Assembly (NCBI GenBank): GCA_903859375.1
Contig: CAIOMK010000038.1
Location: 1 to 33,242 of the forward strand
DNA: 33,242 nt
DNA from: Candidatus Moraniibacteriota bacterium
GTDB taxonomy: Bacteria; Patescibacteriota; Minisyncoccia; Moranbacterales; UBA1568
Reading direction: 5' to 3'
Part shown: piece after piece, positions 13,659 through 23,453 of the stretch
Position numbering within the stretch: the stretch's first letter is position 1
Layout of the letters: every line of letters starts with the position of its first letter
Made by a program: the position numbers and the translations under genes
The notes under the pieces: generated by a model
The model's input: only the letters and a program-made list of their open reading frames with translations
Databases searched by the model: none
What the model was told of the DNA's origin: nothing

Positions 13659-16301
13659 TCATTTCCCGTGGCATTTCTTGTATTTCTTCCCGCTGCCGCA
13701 CGGACACGGGTCGTTTCGACCGACAGTATTTTCGGAATGGATCGGCTCCTGTTTGACCGTCTCGCCCTTGCCACCGGACTCCTCCGTGGTGCCGAACTGT
13801 GCTGGCGTATCGGATGCGCCGGATAGGATGATATTCCGCGGAGTCGGTGCGGAGATCGGTGCGCTCACAGCCGGCTCGATCTTGAGGACGGTCAGGAGAT
13901 AGGTCTTGCGTACCGCATCGAGCAGGCCGGTGAAAAGATTGTATGCCTCTCGTTTGTACTCGACAAGCGGATCACGCTGGCCATACCCGCGGAGTCCGAT
14001 ACCCTGACGAAGGTATTCGATCTCATCGAGATGATTCATCCACAGTTGATCGAGTGACTGGACATAGAGAATCCGCTGGATATGATCCCATGTCTCGACC
14101 GGTATCGAGACGGCTTTCGCATCGAGCACGCGCGCACCCGCTTCGGAAAGATACTCGCGGATACGGGTCCGCTTTTCGACCTCGTCGACGGAGCGGTCGT
14201 CACGGACAGCCTCGAACATCGCCAATGCCGCCTTCTCATCGAGCGTCGGAAACAAGCCGTTCGCCTCGACGGCGATTTCCGCTACCGCCCATTCGGCCTC
14301 GTGTCCGGCGCAATGGAACGCAATCATCTTGTCGAATTCCTCGTCCAACAGGGCGCGGGTCATCTCGCCCGCCGACGAGGATCCGAGAGACTCTCGACGC
14401 CTGCGATAGACGACTTCGCGTTGCCGGTTCATCACGTCGTCGTATTCGAGCACGTGCTTGCGGATATCGAAGTTGAACCCTTCGATCTTGGTCTGTGCGC
14501 TTTCGATCATTTTGGAGATGGCCCCGCTCTCGATAGGCTCCTCATCGGGAAGGCCCATCGTGTTCATCATGTTTTTGAGCCGATCGCCGGCGAACCGACG
14601 CATCAGTTCGTCCTCGAGTGAGATGAAGAAACGAGTCTCTCCCGGATCGCCCTGCCGACCAGCGCGACCGCGAAGCTGATTGTCGATACGTCTCGCCTCG
14701 TGTCGTTCGGTACCGATAATCACCAACCCGCCGAGCTCACGGACGCCTTCGCCGAGCTTGATGTCGGTCCCCCGTCCGGCCATGTTCGTCGCGATGGTCA
14801 CCGCGCCCTTCTGTCCCGCTCCGGCGATGATCGGCGCTTCACGCTCATGCTGTTTGGCATTGAGCACGTTGTGTGGCACGCCCTCGCGCCCGAGCAACGC
14901 CGCGAGGTATTCCGATTTTTCGATCGCGATGGTACCGATGAGGATCGGCTGGCCGGCTTCGCTGATACGCTTCACTTCCTCCGCTATCTTCTGATATTTC
15001 ACTTCCTCCGTCTTGTAGATGATATCGGGGAGGTCCTTTCGGATGAGCGTCTTGTTCGTCGGGATCGTCACGACATCGAGTTTGTAGACCTTGGAAAATT
15101 CCTCGGCCGACGTGGATGCGGTCCCGGTCATGCCGGCAAGCTTGCCGTACAGGCGGAAATAGTTCTGGAACGTGATGGTCGCGAGCGTCCGTGACTCGCG
15201 CTGGACGGCGACGCCTTCTTTGGCCTCGAGCGCCTGATGCAGTCCTTCGCTGTACCGTCTCCCGTGCATGATGCGTCCGGTGAAATCGTCCACGATGAGC
15301 ACTTCCCCGTCGCGTACGACATAGTCGCGGTCGAGATGAAAGATAAATTCGGCCTTGAGCGACTGTTCGAGGTGATGGACGTACTGGATATTCCCCTGAT
15401 CGTAGAGGTTCGGCATATTGAGGAGCTCCTCGACACGCGTGATGCCGTCGTCGGTCAGCGTCACCGTTTTGAATTTCTCATCAAGGATGAAATCCGCTTC
15501 CACTTTGAGACGCGGGACGATTTTGGCGAACCGTTCATAGAGTTTGGTGGATTCGGCATCGGGTGCGGAGATGATGAGCGGCGTCCGTGCCTCGTCGATG
15601 AGTATCGAGTCGACCTCGTCGACGATCGCGAAATGCAGATCACGCTGAACCATGTCGGACAGATCGCCTACCATGTTGTCGCGGAGATAATCGAACCCGA
15701 ATTCATTGTTCGTGCCATAGGTGATATCCGACGCATAGGCCTCTCGGCGTGTGACGGGAATCAGGTTCTCATGTTCGACTGACACCTCATTCGTATCGGT
15801 GACATTCGGCTCATACCGATATGAGACGCCCTGCTGAAGGATGCAGGCGGTCGTCAGTCCGAGAAAATGAAAGACCCGTCCCATCCAATTCGAATCGCGT
15901 GACGCGAGATAATCATTCACGGTGACGACATGGACACCTTTACCGGAAAGCGCGTTGAGATAGATGGCCAGAGTCGAGGTAAGCGTCTTGCCTTCACCGG
16001 TCTTCATCTCGGCGATCTTGCCCTGATGAAGGACCGCCCCGCCGATAAGTTGGACATCGTAGTGCCGTTCGCCGATGACCCGCCGGGCCGCTTCCCGCAC
16101 CACTGCAAACGCCTCCGGAAGAATATCTTCTTCCGTCTCTCCCGATGACAGACGCGTTCGGAGCTCCCCGGTCTTCGCCCGAAGCGCCTCATCGGACAGA
16201 CTTTCCATACCTTCCGCGAAAACATTCACCTCGTCGACGATCGGACGGATCGATGTGATGACCCGTTCGTTCGAACCGAACATCTTTTTCATGAAATCCA
16301 T
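13659..16301 (-). CDS. secA: Preprotein translocase ATPase SecA
   Basis: With the ATG at 16301 ([14 protein letters not shown]) the protein is 880 aa, a normal SecA length. The helicase domain 1 has Walker A MKTGEGKT (99-106) and the DEAD-type box [16 protein letters not shown]. The pre-protein cross-linking region and helicase domain 2 follow ([24 protein letters not shown]), and then the helical scaffold. The C-terminus ends with the zinc-binding SEC-C motif [15 protein letters not shown], which in other bacteria contacts SecB and ribosomes. SecA drives Sec-dependent export through SecYEG, the route predicted for the signal-peptide proteins at 0-6 kb. No Shine-Dalgarno is visible at either candidate ATG (16301 or 16292). 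Confidence 0.97.
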   Translation of the reverse strand: MDFMKKMFGSNERVITSIRPIVDEVNVFAEGMESLSDEALRAKTGELRTRLSSGETEEDILPEAFAVVREAARRVIGERHYDVQLIGGAVLHQGKIAEMKTGEGKTLTSTLAIYLNALSGKGVHVVTVNDYLASRDSNWMGRVFHFLGLTTACILQQGVSYRYEPNVTDTNEVSVEHENLIPVTRREAYASDITYGTNNEFGFDYLRDNMVGDLSDMVQRDLHFAIVDEVDSILIDEARTPLIISAPDAESTKLYERFAKIVPRLKVEADFILDEKFKTVTLTDDGITRVEELLNMPNLYDQGNIQYVHHLEQSLKAEFIFHLDRDYVVRDGEVLIVDDFTGRIMHGRRYSEGLHQALEAKEGVAVQRESRTLATITFQNYFRLYGKLAGMTGTASTSAEEFSKVYKLDVVTIPTNKTLIRKDLPDIIYKTEEVKYQKIAEEVKRISEAGQPILIGTIAIEKSEYLAALLGREGVPHNVLNAKQHEREAPIIAGAGQKGAVTIATNMAGRGTDIKLGEGVRELGGLVIIGTERHEARRIDNQLRGRAGRQGDPGETRFFISLEDELMRRFAGDRLKNMMNTMGLPDEEPIESGAISKMIESAQTKIEGFNFDIRKHVLEYDDVMNRQREVVYRRRRESLGSSSAGEMTRALLDEEFDKMIAFHCAGHEAEWAVAEIAVEANGLFPTLDEKAALAMFEAVRDDRSVDEVEKRTRIREYLSEAGARVLDAKAVSIPVETWDHIQRILYVQSLDQLWMNHLDEIEYLRQGIGLRGYGQRDPLVEYKREAYNLFTGLLDAVRKTYLLTVLKIEPAVSAPISAPTPRNIILSGASDTPAQFGTTEESGGKGETVKQEPIHSENTVGRNDPCPCGSGKKYKKCHGK

Positions 16302-16453
16302 AAGCGAAGCACAACACAAATCCAAAAAAACAATAACCAAACACCGAAATACAGAACGGGAATGGGCGGAGCCAAAAAACCAAAACCACTCCTCAAAACC
16401 GGCCAGGTCCGATCCGTGCCACGGTCAAATTCTTGTCTTTCCCATTGTAGAAG

Positions 16454-16499
16454 CAAAAACCCTCCCCGTCAAAGGCAAACAACACCTGTGACAGGGAGG
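16454..16499 (-). terminator. Intrinsic terminator after the 96-aa gene
   Basis: On the minus strand CCTCCC-T-GTC pairs with GAC-G-GGGAGG around a long loop and is followed by GTTTTTG. It ends just past the stop at 16503 and separates this gene from secA. Confidence 0.65.
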
Positions 16500-16502
16500 A
16501 TC

Positions 16503-16793
16503 TCATTGTTCGAGTTCATCTCGCATGAACGGCTTACAAAGAACAAATATGCTCTGTAAAGACCGAGATAAAGCAAATATCAGAACGAGCGCCTTTTCCT
16601 GCAGTCGCACCAATTTCACATACCCGCGTCGACGATCCGCCTCCATCTCGTCACGCATCGCGCACAGCATTCCTTCGACTACCTCCGCGGTACAGTCATA
16701 GCGCATGCCGATAATCGCTCTCCCAAGCTCGAAATTGCTCATCCCCGCCGAGTCCACGCTCGACGGATGTCTCTTTTTTACCGATTCTTCCAT
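16503..16793 (-). CDS. Hypothetical protein, 96 aa
   Basis: The ATG at 16793 (MEESVKKRHPSS) is chosen over the ORF-track start because GGAGG lies 6-7 nt upstream. The 96-aa protein is predicted to be all helical: MSNFELGRAIIGM, then a long helix AEVVEGMLCAMRDEMEADRR, and a hydrophobic one KALVLIFALSRSLQSIFVL. Both ends are charged. It has its own terminator, and two copies of GGAACGGAAAAA lie in its leader. I do not recognise the family. It lies between hpf and secA, without clear functional ties to either. Confidence 0.6.
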   Translation of the reverse strand: MEESVKKRHPSSVDSAGMSNFELGRAIIGMRYDCTAEVVEGMLCAMRDEMEADRRRGYVKLVRLQEKALVLIFALSRSLQSIFVLCKPFMRDELEQ

Positions 16794-16880
16794 CTGATAC
16801 CTCCTTTTTTTCCGTTCCAAAAAGATTCAGGATTTTTTGCTATTCGGTTTTTCCGTTCCGATATTGTACGCTTTTCACTT

Positions 16881-17231
16881 TCAGAACCTCGCGGAATCGT
16901 CGATGACGAGACTTTTCTTGATCGATCTCGCACCACGTTCCCGAAGTTCCCTCTTCTTGTCTTTCTCGCGGACAATCTGCACACGAAGCTTGTCGATGAC
17001 CTTGTCTATCGACCCTTCGACACTTTTTGTCGTCTCTTCGGCGCGGGTCAGGTTGTTCGATTCCCGGACATTCACCTCGACACGAAAGAAGCCCTTCTTG
17101 TCCAAAGCCACCTCCACCTCATACAACGCATCCTCATGAAAGAGATCCTCCACCTCGGACAGCCGTTTCAGGATATAGTCCTGCTCGCTCTCCCGAATCC
17201 GACAGTCCTTGCCCAAGAACTTCGTTTTCAT
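16881..17231 (-). CDS. hpf: Ribosome hibernation-promoting factor, short form
   Basis: The 116-aa protein fits the HPF/YfiA beta-alpha-beta-beta-beta-alpha fold. A short helix (ESEQDYILKRLSEVEDLF) follows the first strand, and then come VEVALDKKGFFRVEVNVRES, LTRAEETTKSVEGSIDKVID and the basic helix KLRVQIVREKDKKRELRERG that contacts 16S rRNA in the family. It lacks the C-terminal dimerisation domain of long HPF. It binds the 30S decoding site and silences ribosomes in slow growth. Its own extended -10 promoter lies between it and murB, so it can be expressed apart from the mur operon. Confidence 0.85.
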   Translation of the reverse strand: MKTKFLGKDCRIRESEQDYILKRLSEVEDLFHEDALYEVEVALDKKGFFRVEVNVRESNNLTRAEETTKSVEGSIDKVIDKLRVQIVREKDKKRELRERGARSIKKSLVIDDSARF

Positions 17232-17260
17232 ACTCTTTTCGTTAGAGATTACCCTGTTCC

Positions 17261-17269
17261 ATTATACCA
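17261..17269 (-). promoter_or_regulatory. Extended -10 promoter of hpf
   Basis: On the minus strand the sequence is TGGTATAAT, a perfect extended -10. Transcription would begin about 22 nt before the hpf ATG. No consensus -35 is needed or seen. Confidence 0.55.
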
Positions 17270-17307
17270 CTTTCCTCGGATGGTACGTGATAGGACGGTA
17301 TATACTT

Positions 17308-18300
17308 TCATTTGTCCCATACTGGCCATTCTTCCGGCTTTTCCCTTTTTTTCTTCGCCGCCTCATGTCCGAACCCGACCAACTGAACCTCTTCTTGCAA
17401 TTGGATATCAAGCTCGTCACGGACCCGCTGTTTCACTATTGAAATCAGGGTGAGCACTTCCTCGGCCGTCGCACCGCCCGTGTTCACGATATAATTCGGA
17501 TGTTGTTCGCTCACTTTCGCGTTCCCGATCGTCTTGCCGCGCAATCCGACCTGATCGATGACCCATCCCGCAGGAAGGCGATCACCCTTGGGCTCTTTCC
17601 CGGAATCATGACGGAATTCCTCCCGGAGATGCTCGTCCGTAACCACCGGATTCATGAAAAATGAACCCGCACAAAACGCGTCCTGAGGATGCTTCGCTTC
17701 CCGCATGGCCTGCGTCTCTTTCGCGACCGATTTCAGAACACTCGGATCCCCGCCTGGCTTGAGAAGGAATTCGGCAGACAGAATCACGAGTTCCGGATGA
17801 TCCTTGAACAAGCTGTGCCGATATCCGAAGTCACATTCGTCCTTCTTGTATTCCTTCATCATGCCGGTTCTCTTGTTGAGCACTTTGACCGACATGACGA
17901 GCGAGGCGACATCCGCCCCGAATGCGCCCGCGTTTCCGCGCACCGCGCCACCGACCGATCCGGGAATACCGAATAGTCGTTCCATGCCCGCGAGACCCGC
18001 CTCACAACAGTCGAAAGCGACTTTGGACAAGGACTGACCCGCCCCTGCCGAGATGCGCCCGTTCTCAAGAAGATGAAACCCGCCATCCAAGATCCGTATC
18101 ACGAGTCCCTGGAAACCCTGGTCCGAAAAAAGAGTGTTGCTCCCCCCTGAAAACACGTAGACCGGAAGATGATCGGCGGCGGCCCGTTCGAAACCGAGCG
18201 CGAGCTCACTCATATCCGAAACCTCGGCAAACAGTTTTGCCGGCCCGCCTATCTTGAACGTCGTATATTGTGCGAGTGATACGTTGCTTCGAAAGTTCAT
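17308..18300 (-). CDS. murB: UDP-N-acetylenolpyruvoylglucosamine reductase
   Basis: The 330-aa protein has the FAD-binding start TTFKIGGPAKLF (13-24), the flavin loop FSGGSNTLFSD (50-60), PGSVGGAVRGNAGAFG (113-128), the Tyr-Arg motif FGYRHSLFKD (158-167), the catalytic serine in GSFFMNP (Ser213), and GWVIDQVGLRGKTIGNAKVS (245-264). The terminal Glu is near 303 in QEEVQLVGFG. It reduces enolpyruvyl-UDP-GlcNAc to UDP-MurNAc with NADPH. The tyrosine loop FGYRHS indicates the type I form. It follows murC by 57 nt and closes the ftsW-murG-murC-murB run. Confidence 0.96.
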   Translation of the reverse strand: MNFRSNVSLAQYTTFKIGGPAKLFAEVSDMSELALGFERAAADHLPVYVFSGGSNTLFSDQGFQGLVIRILDGGFHLLENGRISAGAGQSLSKVAFDCCEAGLAGMERLFGIPGSVGGAVRGNAGAFGADVASLVMSVKVLNKRTGMMKEYKKDECDFGYRHSLFKDHPELVILSAEFLLKPGGDPSVLKSVAKETQAMREAKHPQDAFCAGSFFMNPVVTDEHLREEFRHDSGKEPKGDRLPAGWVIDQVGLRGKTIGNAKVSEQHPNYIVNTGGATAEEVLTLISIVKQRVRDELDIQLQEEVQLVGFGHEAAKKKREKPEEWPVWDK

Positions 18301-18357
18301 ACTGCGTATGTTCGTTTATTTTTTCAGGATGTCATCTTCCGTCACACCGCGATTATA

Positions 18358-19767
18358 TCACGAAGTACGCTCCACGTTCGAACCGTCCCCGTCACGTACG
18401 ACGCCCTCGGCGACTTTCCAGACATCGCCGGCTCCGAACGTGACCAGGAGGTCGCCTTCTTCGAGGGATGCGCGGAGGACCGATATCACTTCCGGAATCG
18501 TCGGGACATACTCGGCCTTGTCGCGGACATACCGGTTGATACCGCGAACCAGGTCGGCCGAAGAAACACCTCCCGCCGTCTCACGGGCGCTTCCGTATAT
18601 GTCGAGGACGATCACCCGGTCGGCATCATCGAAGCTCTGCGAGAATTCGGAAAGCAGTGCGGCCGTACGAGTGAACGTATGCGGATGAAAAACGGCGACG
18701 ATCCGCTTGTCGGGATAGGCGTCACGGAATGCGGAAATGGTCGCGCGAAGCTCCTCGGGATGATGAGCGTAATCATCGTACACGGGAATTCCTTTATATA
18801 TGCCGATATATTCACTCCGTCTCGACGTTCCCACGAACGTGGAAAGAGACTCCCGAACCGCTTCCATATCGACACGAAGGAACGCGGCGAGCGCGATGAC
18901 GGCAGTCGCGTTCTGTGCGTTGTGTTTGCCCGGAAGACGAAGCGAGAATATCCCCAGGGACCCGTCTTCGGTCTCGATTCCGAATCGCTGCCGAATGCCC
19001 TCCGGTCCGGTTTCAACCGCACCGACCGTCTCACGGGAGACAATGCGGACATCGGCGGCGCCATCGAACCCATATGAGATCTTGTGACATTTCGCTTCCG
19101 TCGCGACAGAAAGGACGGATGCCGAATCGGCGGAATACACCAACGCCCCGTGCATCGGAATACGCTTCACGAACCGACGGAATGTTTCTTGGTATGTCTC
19201 AACGTCCGGGAAAAAATCAGGATGATCCCAATCAACGCTGGTCAGTATCGCCGAGAACGGTGAATAGTGAGAAAGCTTGTCCTGATATTCGTCCGCTTCG
19301 AGTACGAACATGTTTCCCGACCCGGCAAGGGCGTTGCCCGACCAGGCACGCACCCGGCTGCCGATGATGGCCGACGGATCTTTGCCGGCGGATCGGAGTG
19401 CCTCGGCGAGCATGGCGGAGGTCGTGGTCTTGCCATGCGTCCCGGTGACGAGCAGGCTCATCGTTTCTTTTGTCAGCTCCCCGACGGCTTCTGGATACGA
19501 AAGGACCCGCAGTCCGAGTTCACGGGCGCGGGAAACCTCGACGTTCGACGGGAATGCGGTCGAATACACGACGAGATCGACATCGACAGGGACGTGATCC
19601 GCAGAAAAGGTAGTCTCGACGGCTATGCCCTCTTTCTCGAGAACGGACGCGTAGAAACGGTCCCCGGTGTCCGATCCGGAAACGTCATATCCGATCTTGT
19701 GATACAGTGTCGCGAGCGCCGATGTGCCGGCACCTTCGATACCGACGATATAAATACTCCTCATCAT
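18358..19767 (-). CDS. murC: UDP-N-acetylmuramate-L-alanine ligase
   Basis: The 469-aa Mur ligase has an N-terminal UDP-binding loop IVGIEGAGTSALA (7-19), P-loop GTHGKTTT (109-116), LEADEYQDK in the central domain, TSVDWDHPDFF, and the C-terminal DDYAHHPEEL and FHPHTFTR segments of MurC. It adds L-alanine to UDP-MurNAc with ATP in the cytoplasm. Its ATG overlaps the murG stop as ATGA (positions 19764-19767), so the two are translationally coupled. A second ATG follows immediately; either gives the same protein apart from one Met. Confidence 0.95.
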   Translation of the reverse strand: MMRSIYIVGIEGAGTSALATLYHKIGYDVSGSDTGDRFYASVLEKEGIAVETTFSADHVPVDVDLVVYSTAFPSNVEVSRARELGLRVLSYPEAVGELTKETMSLLVTGTHGKTTTSAMLAEALRSAGKDPSAIIGSRVRAWSGNALAGSGNMFVLEADEYQDKLSHYSPFSAILTSVDWDHPDFFPDVETYQETFRRFVKRIPMHGALVYSADSASVLSVATEAKCHKISYGFDGAADVRIVSRETVGAVETGPEGIRQRFGIETEDGSLGIFSLRLPGKHNAQNATAVIALAAFLRVDMEAVRESLSTFVGTSRRSEYIGIYKGIPVYDDYAHHPEELRATISAFRDAYPDKRIVAVFHPHTFTRTAALLSEFSQSFDDADRVIVLDIYGSARETAGGVSSADLVRGINRYVRDKAEYVPTIPEVISVLRASLEEGDLLVTFGAGDVWKVAEGVVRDGDGSNVERTS

Positions 19768-20903
19768 GCGTATTCGGTCAGACTGATGATTCCGGTGGCG
19801 ATCATTTCCGCCGCGGTCGGATTATAAAATACCCCGATTTCCTCCGCCATTTTTCCACGCAACGTCGGATCTCTGAGAAGATCGACGACTTTCCCGGAAA
19901 GCATATGCTCGCCGAGATTCGATTCTTCGAGAACGAGCGCCCCGCCGACCCTGGCGACCTCATAGGCATTCATACGTTGTTCGTCGTTTGCCGCCGTCGG
20001 AAGAGGCACAAGGATAGACGCCTTGCCGACTGCCGCCAACTCGGCGACCGTACCGGCACCTGCCCTCGATATGACGAGGTCCGCCCGCGCAAACGCATCA
20101 GCCAGTTCCGTGACATTGAGAAACGGGGCCGCCACATAGCCGTCGTGACCCGCCTTGATCCCGTATTCCCCCGCCAGCGCCACAGCCGACTGATAGTTTT
20201 TTTCTCCGGTCTGATGAAGGACCTGTGTTCCGCGGATGATATCCGGCAACATACGTGCGACCGCGTTATTGAGCGCCTGTGCACCGAGACTCCCTCCCAG
20301 GATCAGGAGAAGCGGACGATCCGGAGAAAATCCGAAATATGAATCGGCGTGGGACGCGTCTCCGGCAAGGATTTCCGTCCGTACGGGATTGCCGGTGATC
20401 GCGGTCTTGTCCGCGGGAAAATATGCCGCCGCCGACGGATATGCGACAGCGATCCGCGACGCGAACACTGAAAGAAACCGGTTCGCCCGTCCGGCAACGG
20501 CGTCGGAATCATGCAATAGGATCGGGATACGCAACACCCAGGCCGCGAGACAGACCGGGACCGGGACCGATCCGCCTTTCGCAAACACGACGTCGGGCAT
20601 AAAGCCGTACAGATACCACAATGACTGGAGGAATCCGATCGGCACTTTGAAAGGGTCGACGAAATTCAACAGTGAAAAATACCGTCGTATCTTGCCGGAC
20701 AGGATGTACTTCGAGGCGATACCCTCGCTGTGCATCGCTTCCTGTTCGAAGCGGCCCGAAGAGCCGAGATACAATGCGTTCACCGAAAAACGGGAGTGTG
20801 CAAACAACGCCCGCGCCACCGCGATCAACGGATACGTATGTCCGCCGGTGAGCCCGCCCGTGAATACTATTCTGAGTTCGGAATCGTCGCTGTTTCGAGC
20901 CAT
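19764..20903 (-). CDS. murG: Undecaprenyl-PP-MurNAc-pentapeptide GlcNAc transferase
   Basis: The ATG at 20903 (MARNSDDSELRIVFTGG) is used; the longer frame would run into ftsW. The protein is 379 aa. It has the GT28 glycine-rich loop GGLTGGHTYP (16-25; usually GGGTGGH), LGSSGRFEQEAM, VVFAKGGSVPVPVCLAAW, ILGGSLGAQALNNAV and the C-terminal nucleotide site ISRAGAGTVAELAAVGK, then LVPLPTAANDEQ. It transfers GlcNAc from UDP-GlcNAc onto lipid I to give lipid II at the inner face of the membrane. It sits 19 nt after ftsW and overlaps murC by 4 nt. Confidence 0.95.
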   Translation of the reverse strand: MARNSDDSELRIVFTGGLTGGHTYPLIAVARALFAHSRFSVNALYLGSSGRFEQEAMHSEGIASKYILSGKIRRYFSLLNFVDPFKVPIGFLQSLWYLYGFMPDVVFAKGGSVPVPVCLAAWVLRIPILLHDSDAVAGRANRFLSVFASRIAVAYPSAAAYFPADKTAITGNPVRTEILAGDASHADSYFGFSPDRPLLLILGGSLGAQALNNAVARMLPDIIRGTQVLHQTGEKNYQSAVALAGEYGIKAGHDGYVAAPFLNVTELADAFARADLVISRAGAGTVAELAAVGKASILVPLPTAANDEQRMNAYEVARVGGALVLEESNLGEHMLSGKVVDLLRDPTLRGKMAEEIGVFYNPTAAEMIATGIISLTEYA

Positions 20904-20922
20904 ATTTTTGCTGAAATGATAC

Positions 20923-22089
20923 CTATTCCATTGTAGGACGTTTGGAAATGTTGAGCAATATGCCGATCGCACCGAGAATCGCCACAAGGGACGTGCCGCC
21001 GTAACTGATAAATGGCAGAGGCACGCCGGTAAGAGGCATCAATCCGCTGATGGCACTGATATTGATGAAGGCCTGAAAGACGATCCAGGAAACGATACCG
21101 GACGCAAGCAGACGACCGAATTCATCCGGTGCGTTGCGCGCGATCCGAAACCCGCGATAGGCGAAGAACAGGAAGAGCAAGACGATGATGACGCAACCGA
21201 CAAGACCGAGCTCTTCGCCGGTCACTGCGAAAATGGAATCGGTCATCGGTTCCGGAAGGTAGAGAAACTTCTGTCGGCTGTGACCGAGGCCGACCCCGAA
21301 CAGGCCTCCGGAACCAAGTGCGATGAATGCCTGCCGGATCTGATACCCGGCACCGGTCGGGTCATGTTCCGGGTCGAGAAACACCAGGAACCGTTTCATC
21401 CGATACGGCGCAAGCATGATAAGTATAGACAGCCCGACGAGACCCGATCCGATCATGATGCCTATATGGGAAAATTTTCCACCGGCGACGACGAACATGG
21501 AAAGTGCCATAACGCACAGGATGATGAACGTTCCTGTATCGGGCTGTTTCATGATAAGGAACGAGATGATACCGAGCAGGAACAGAAACGGCACCACTCC
21601 CTCTTGAAAATCCATCTTCTGCATCGAGGCTTTGCCAGAAAACCAGGCGGCAAGATACACAGCGAGCGCGAGTTTCATTATCTCGGACGGCTGGAACGGG
21701 ACGACGGACCCGAGTTGGATCCATCGCGCGGCACCGTACGCCGATATACCCACTCCCGGTATGAGCACGAGCACGAGCAGACCGATTGCCCCGAAAAACA
21801 TCGGGATGGCGATCTTCTTCCAAAAGTGATACGGGATATTCTGCATCACGTACATAGCGACGAATCCGACGGCGACCCCGATGAGTTGTCGTTTGAAGAA
21901 AAAAGCACCGTCCTCGAACCGAAGGTTTCCATATGCCACGCCGGCGCTCGCCACCATGACGAGACCGATACCGAGCAGGAGGAACACCACGAACAAAAGG
22001 GCGCTGTCGAATGACGTTTTCCGTCGCGGGGTTTTTGGTGTCGATATCCGCTTGCCGGCCATAGGCGTTTCTTTTACTGTGTTGATCAT
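20923..22089 (-). CDS. ftsW: FtsW/RodA/SpoVE-family lipid II polymerase
   Basis: A SEDS family integral membrane protein with about ten TM segments. Diagnostic stretches are GIGLVMVASAGVAYG in TM1, the GAARWIQLGSVVPFQPSEIMK loop, KQPDTGTFIIL, GVGLGHSRQKFLYLPEPMTD, TGEELGLVG, and GLMPLTGVPLPFISYGGTS near the end. These proteins polymerise glycan strands from lipid II with a partner transpeptidase. The neighbours murG/murC/murB favour FtsW over RodA. The start is uncertain among a GTG at 22101, ATG 22089 and ATG 22062; none has a good ribosome binding site, and the N-terminal tail is basic and cytoplasmic either way. It begins 9-21 nt after trmD. Confidence 0.92.
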   Translation of the reverse strand: MINTVKETPMAGKRISTPKTPRRKTSFDSALLFVVFLLLGIGLVMVASAGVAYGNLRFEDGAFFFKRQLIGVAVGFVAMYVMQNIPYHFWKKIAIPMFFGAIGLLVLVLIPGVGISAYGAARWIQLGSVVPFQPSEIMKLALAVYLAAWFSGKASMQKMDFQEGVVPFLFLLGIISFLIMKQPDTGTFIILCVMALSMFVVAGGKFSHIGIMIGSGLVGLSILIMLAPYRMKRFLVFLDPEHDPTGAGYQIRQAFIALGSGGLFGVGLGHSRQKFLYLPEPMTDSIFAVTGEELGLVGCVIIVLLFLFFAYRGFRIARNAPDEFGRLLASGIVSWIVFQAFINISAISGLMPLTGVPLPFISYGGTSLVAILGAIGILLNISKRPTME

Positions 22090-22110
22090 CGTGTCCGTCA
22101 CTGTCAGACG

Positions 22111-22782
22111 TTATTCATCGGTCGTTTTTTTCGACATCGCTGCCCTCCATTTCGCTATCTCGCCATGATGCCCGGACAACAACGTTTCCGGCACCTTCCA
22201 TCCGCGAAATTCCTCCGGCTTCGTATACTGAGGGTGTTCAAGTACGCCACTTTCGGTGTGGGACTCCGTCTCGGCGCTTTCCGCGTTCCCAAGCACTCCC
22301 GGGATGAGTCGGGTCACCGCGTCGGCGACGACCATCGCGGGCAATTCCCCTCCGGTAAGCACATATTCCCCGATGGAGAGTTCCTCATCGACCAAGTGTT
22401 CGGCGACCCGCTCGTCCACACCCTCGTACCGACCGCACACGAAAATAATCCTGTCGTACTCCGCGACGAATCGTCGTGCGTCCTTCTGTGTGAACCGATT
22501 TCCTTTCGCGGAAAACAATATCACACGGGTCCGTTCACGTGGCACGTCCGACGCTCCAAGCAGATCCTCCACACACGCGAAAAGCGGTTCGGGCTTCATG
22601 ACCATTCCCGCGCCTCCGCCGTACGGAGTATCGTCCACGGTGCGATGCCTGTCGGTCGTATAGTCACGCGGATTCGCGAACGAAAAAGATACCAGCCCGT
22701 CTTCCTTGGCGCGATTCAACATCGATACGCCGAGATAAGACGCGAAACTTTCGGGAAACAGGGAAACAAAATCGAAAAACAT
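22111..22782 (-). CDS. trmD: tRNA (guanine-37-N1)-methyltransferase
   Basis: The 223-aa protein has all TrmD trefoil-knot signatures: N-terminal [32 protein letters not shown], the SAM-binding knot [13 protein letters not shown] and [20 protein letters not shown], and the C-terminal [31 protein letters not shown] (in two parts). It methylates G37 next to the anticodon of tRNAs reading CUN, CCN and CGG, preventing frameshifts. It is slightly shorter than typical at the C-terminus. It leads the cell-wall run; a TATAAT about 140 nt upstream may be its promoter. Confidence 0.96.
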   Translation of the reverse strand: MFFDFVSLFPESFASYLGVSMLNRAKEDGLVSFSFANPRDYTTDRHRTVDDTPYGGGAGMVMKPEPLFACVEDLLGASDVPRERTRVILFSAKGNRFTQKDARRFVAEYDRIIFVCGRYEGVDERVAEHLVDEELSIGEYVLTGGELPAMVVADAVTRLIPGVLGNAESAETESHTESGVLEHPQYTKPEEFRGWKVPETLLSGHHGEIAKWRAAMSKKTTDE

Positions 22783-22926
22783 AATGAGAAATAAATGAAT
22801 AGGGAATGAGGAATGAAGAAGAAGGAACGGGAGGATGATAGAAATTAAAACCCGATCATCATGCAGGGATGGGTACGTGACAGATTCCGACTGTACGGAC
22901 TTTATGGACCTTATGGACTTTTTCCC

Positions 22927-22932
22927 ATTATA
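22927..22932 (-). promoter_or_regulatory. Candidate -10 box upstream of trmD
   Basis: A perfect TATAAT on the minus strand lies just after the terminator of the preceding gene. The -35 region is poor. The leader to trmD would be about 138 nt and contains the direct repeat GTCCATAA-GGTCCATAA. Confidence 0.3.
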
Positions 22933-22959
22933 TCCCGAAAATCACGCGAACGGAAGCAT

Positions 22960-22998
22960 AAAAAAGCCGCGGCCCGCATATCATATGCGTCCACGGCT
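22960..22998 (-). terminator. Intrinsic terminator after the 147-aa gene
   Basis: AGCCGTGG pairs with CCGCGGCT around an inner palindrome GCATATGATATGC; TTTTTTA follows on the minus strand. It lies 12 nt past the stop at 23010. Confidence 0.8.
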
Positions 22999-23009
22999 GA
23001 GGAATATCG

Positions 23010-23453
23010 TCAGAAATCAAGGACCTTCTCCCCGAATGACACCAGCAAGGCCTCGACATCTCTTCTTGCATCACCTGGAAAATCTTGAAGGTTTTCCGAA
23101 AGATGAACGTCGTCTCCGCGGGACTTGTGATAGAGAAACACCTCTATCCTCTCATAAATACCCTCCTTTTCAAGAGGCTGCAATTCGACGATCAGCCCGT
23201 TTCCGTCGAGACACTTCCGATGCGCGGAAAAGGTCCGAAACGAGACTTCTCCCGAAGCGACCGGCACCAGACGATTCCCATACCAGGGGTCCGGTCCGAT
23301 GGCGTAGTCGAGAAACAGGTCTTTGGGATATTTCCCCTTCCGTTCCACCAGTCCCCATTTCAAATGCTTGGTAGCACTCCTGAACGCTTCCGACGCCTGC
23401 CACCCGTAAATCTTTTTGCCCCTGAAAATGAGGCGTGTTTTTATACCCGGCAT
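23010..23453 (-). CDS. Hypothetical soluble protein
   Basis: The 147-aa protein starts at an ATG with a strong AAGGAG ribosome binding site and ends right before a terminator, so expression is well supported. The N-terminal half is basic and beta-rich (MPGIKTRLIFRGKKIYGWQA, FRSATKHLKWGLVERKGKYP). The middle is beta-rich (VASGEVSFRTFS; LIVELQPLEK; IYERIEVFLYHK), and the C-terminus is acidic-helical. There are no cysteine clusters, TM segments or nucleotide-binding motifs. I do not recognise it. It separates the glycan operon from trmD and may be transcribed with the former. Confidence 0.65.
   Translation of the reverse strand: MPGIKTRLIFRGKKIYGWQASEAFRSATKHLKWGLVERKGKYPKDLFLDYAIGPDPWYGNRLVPVASGEVSFRTFSAHRKCLDGNGLIVELQPLEKEGIYERIEVFLYHKSRGDDVHLSENLQDFPGDARRDVEALLVSFGEKVLDF

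Noticed and set aside
14082-15782. Long plus-strand ORFs opposite secA (164-181 aa)
   Set aside because: They are the shadow of a high-GC, strongly conserved coding gene; no ribosome binding sites or motifs.
21280-22014. 244-aa plus-strand ORF opposite ftsW
   Set aside because: The charged, His/Asp/Glu-rich composition is the antisense image of TM segments.
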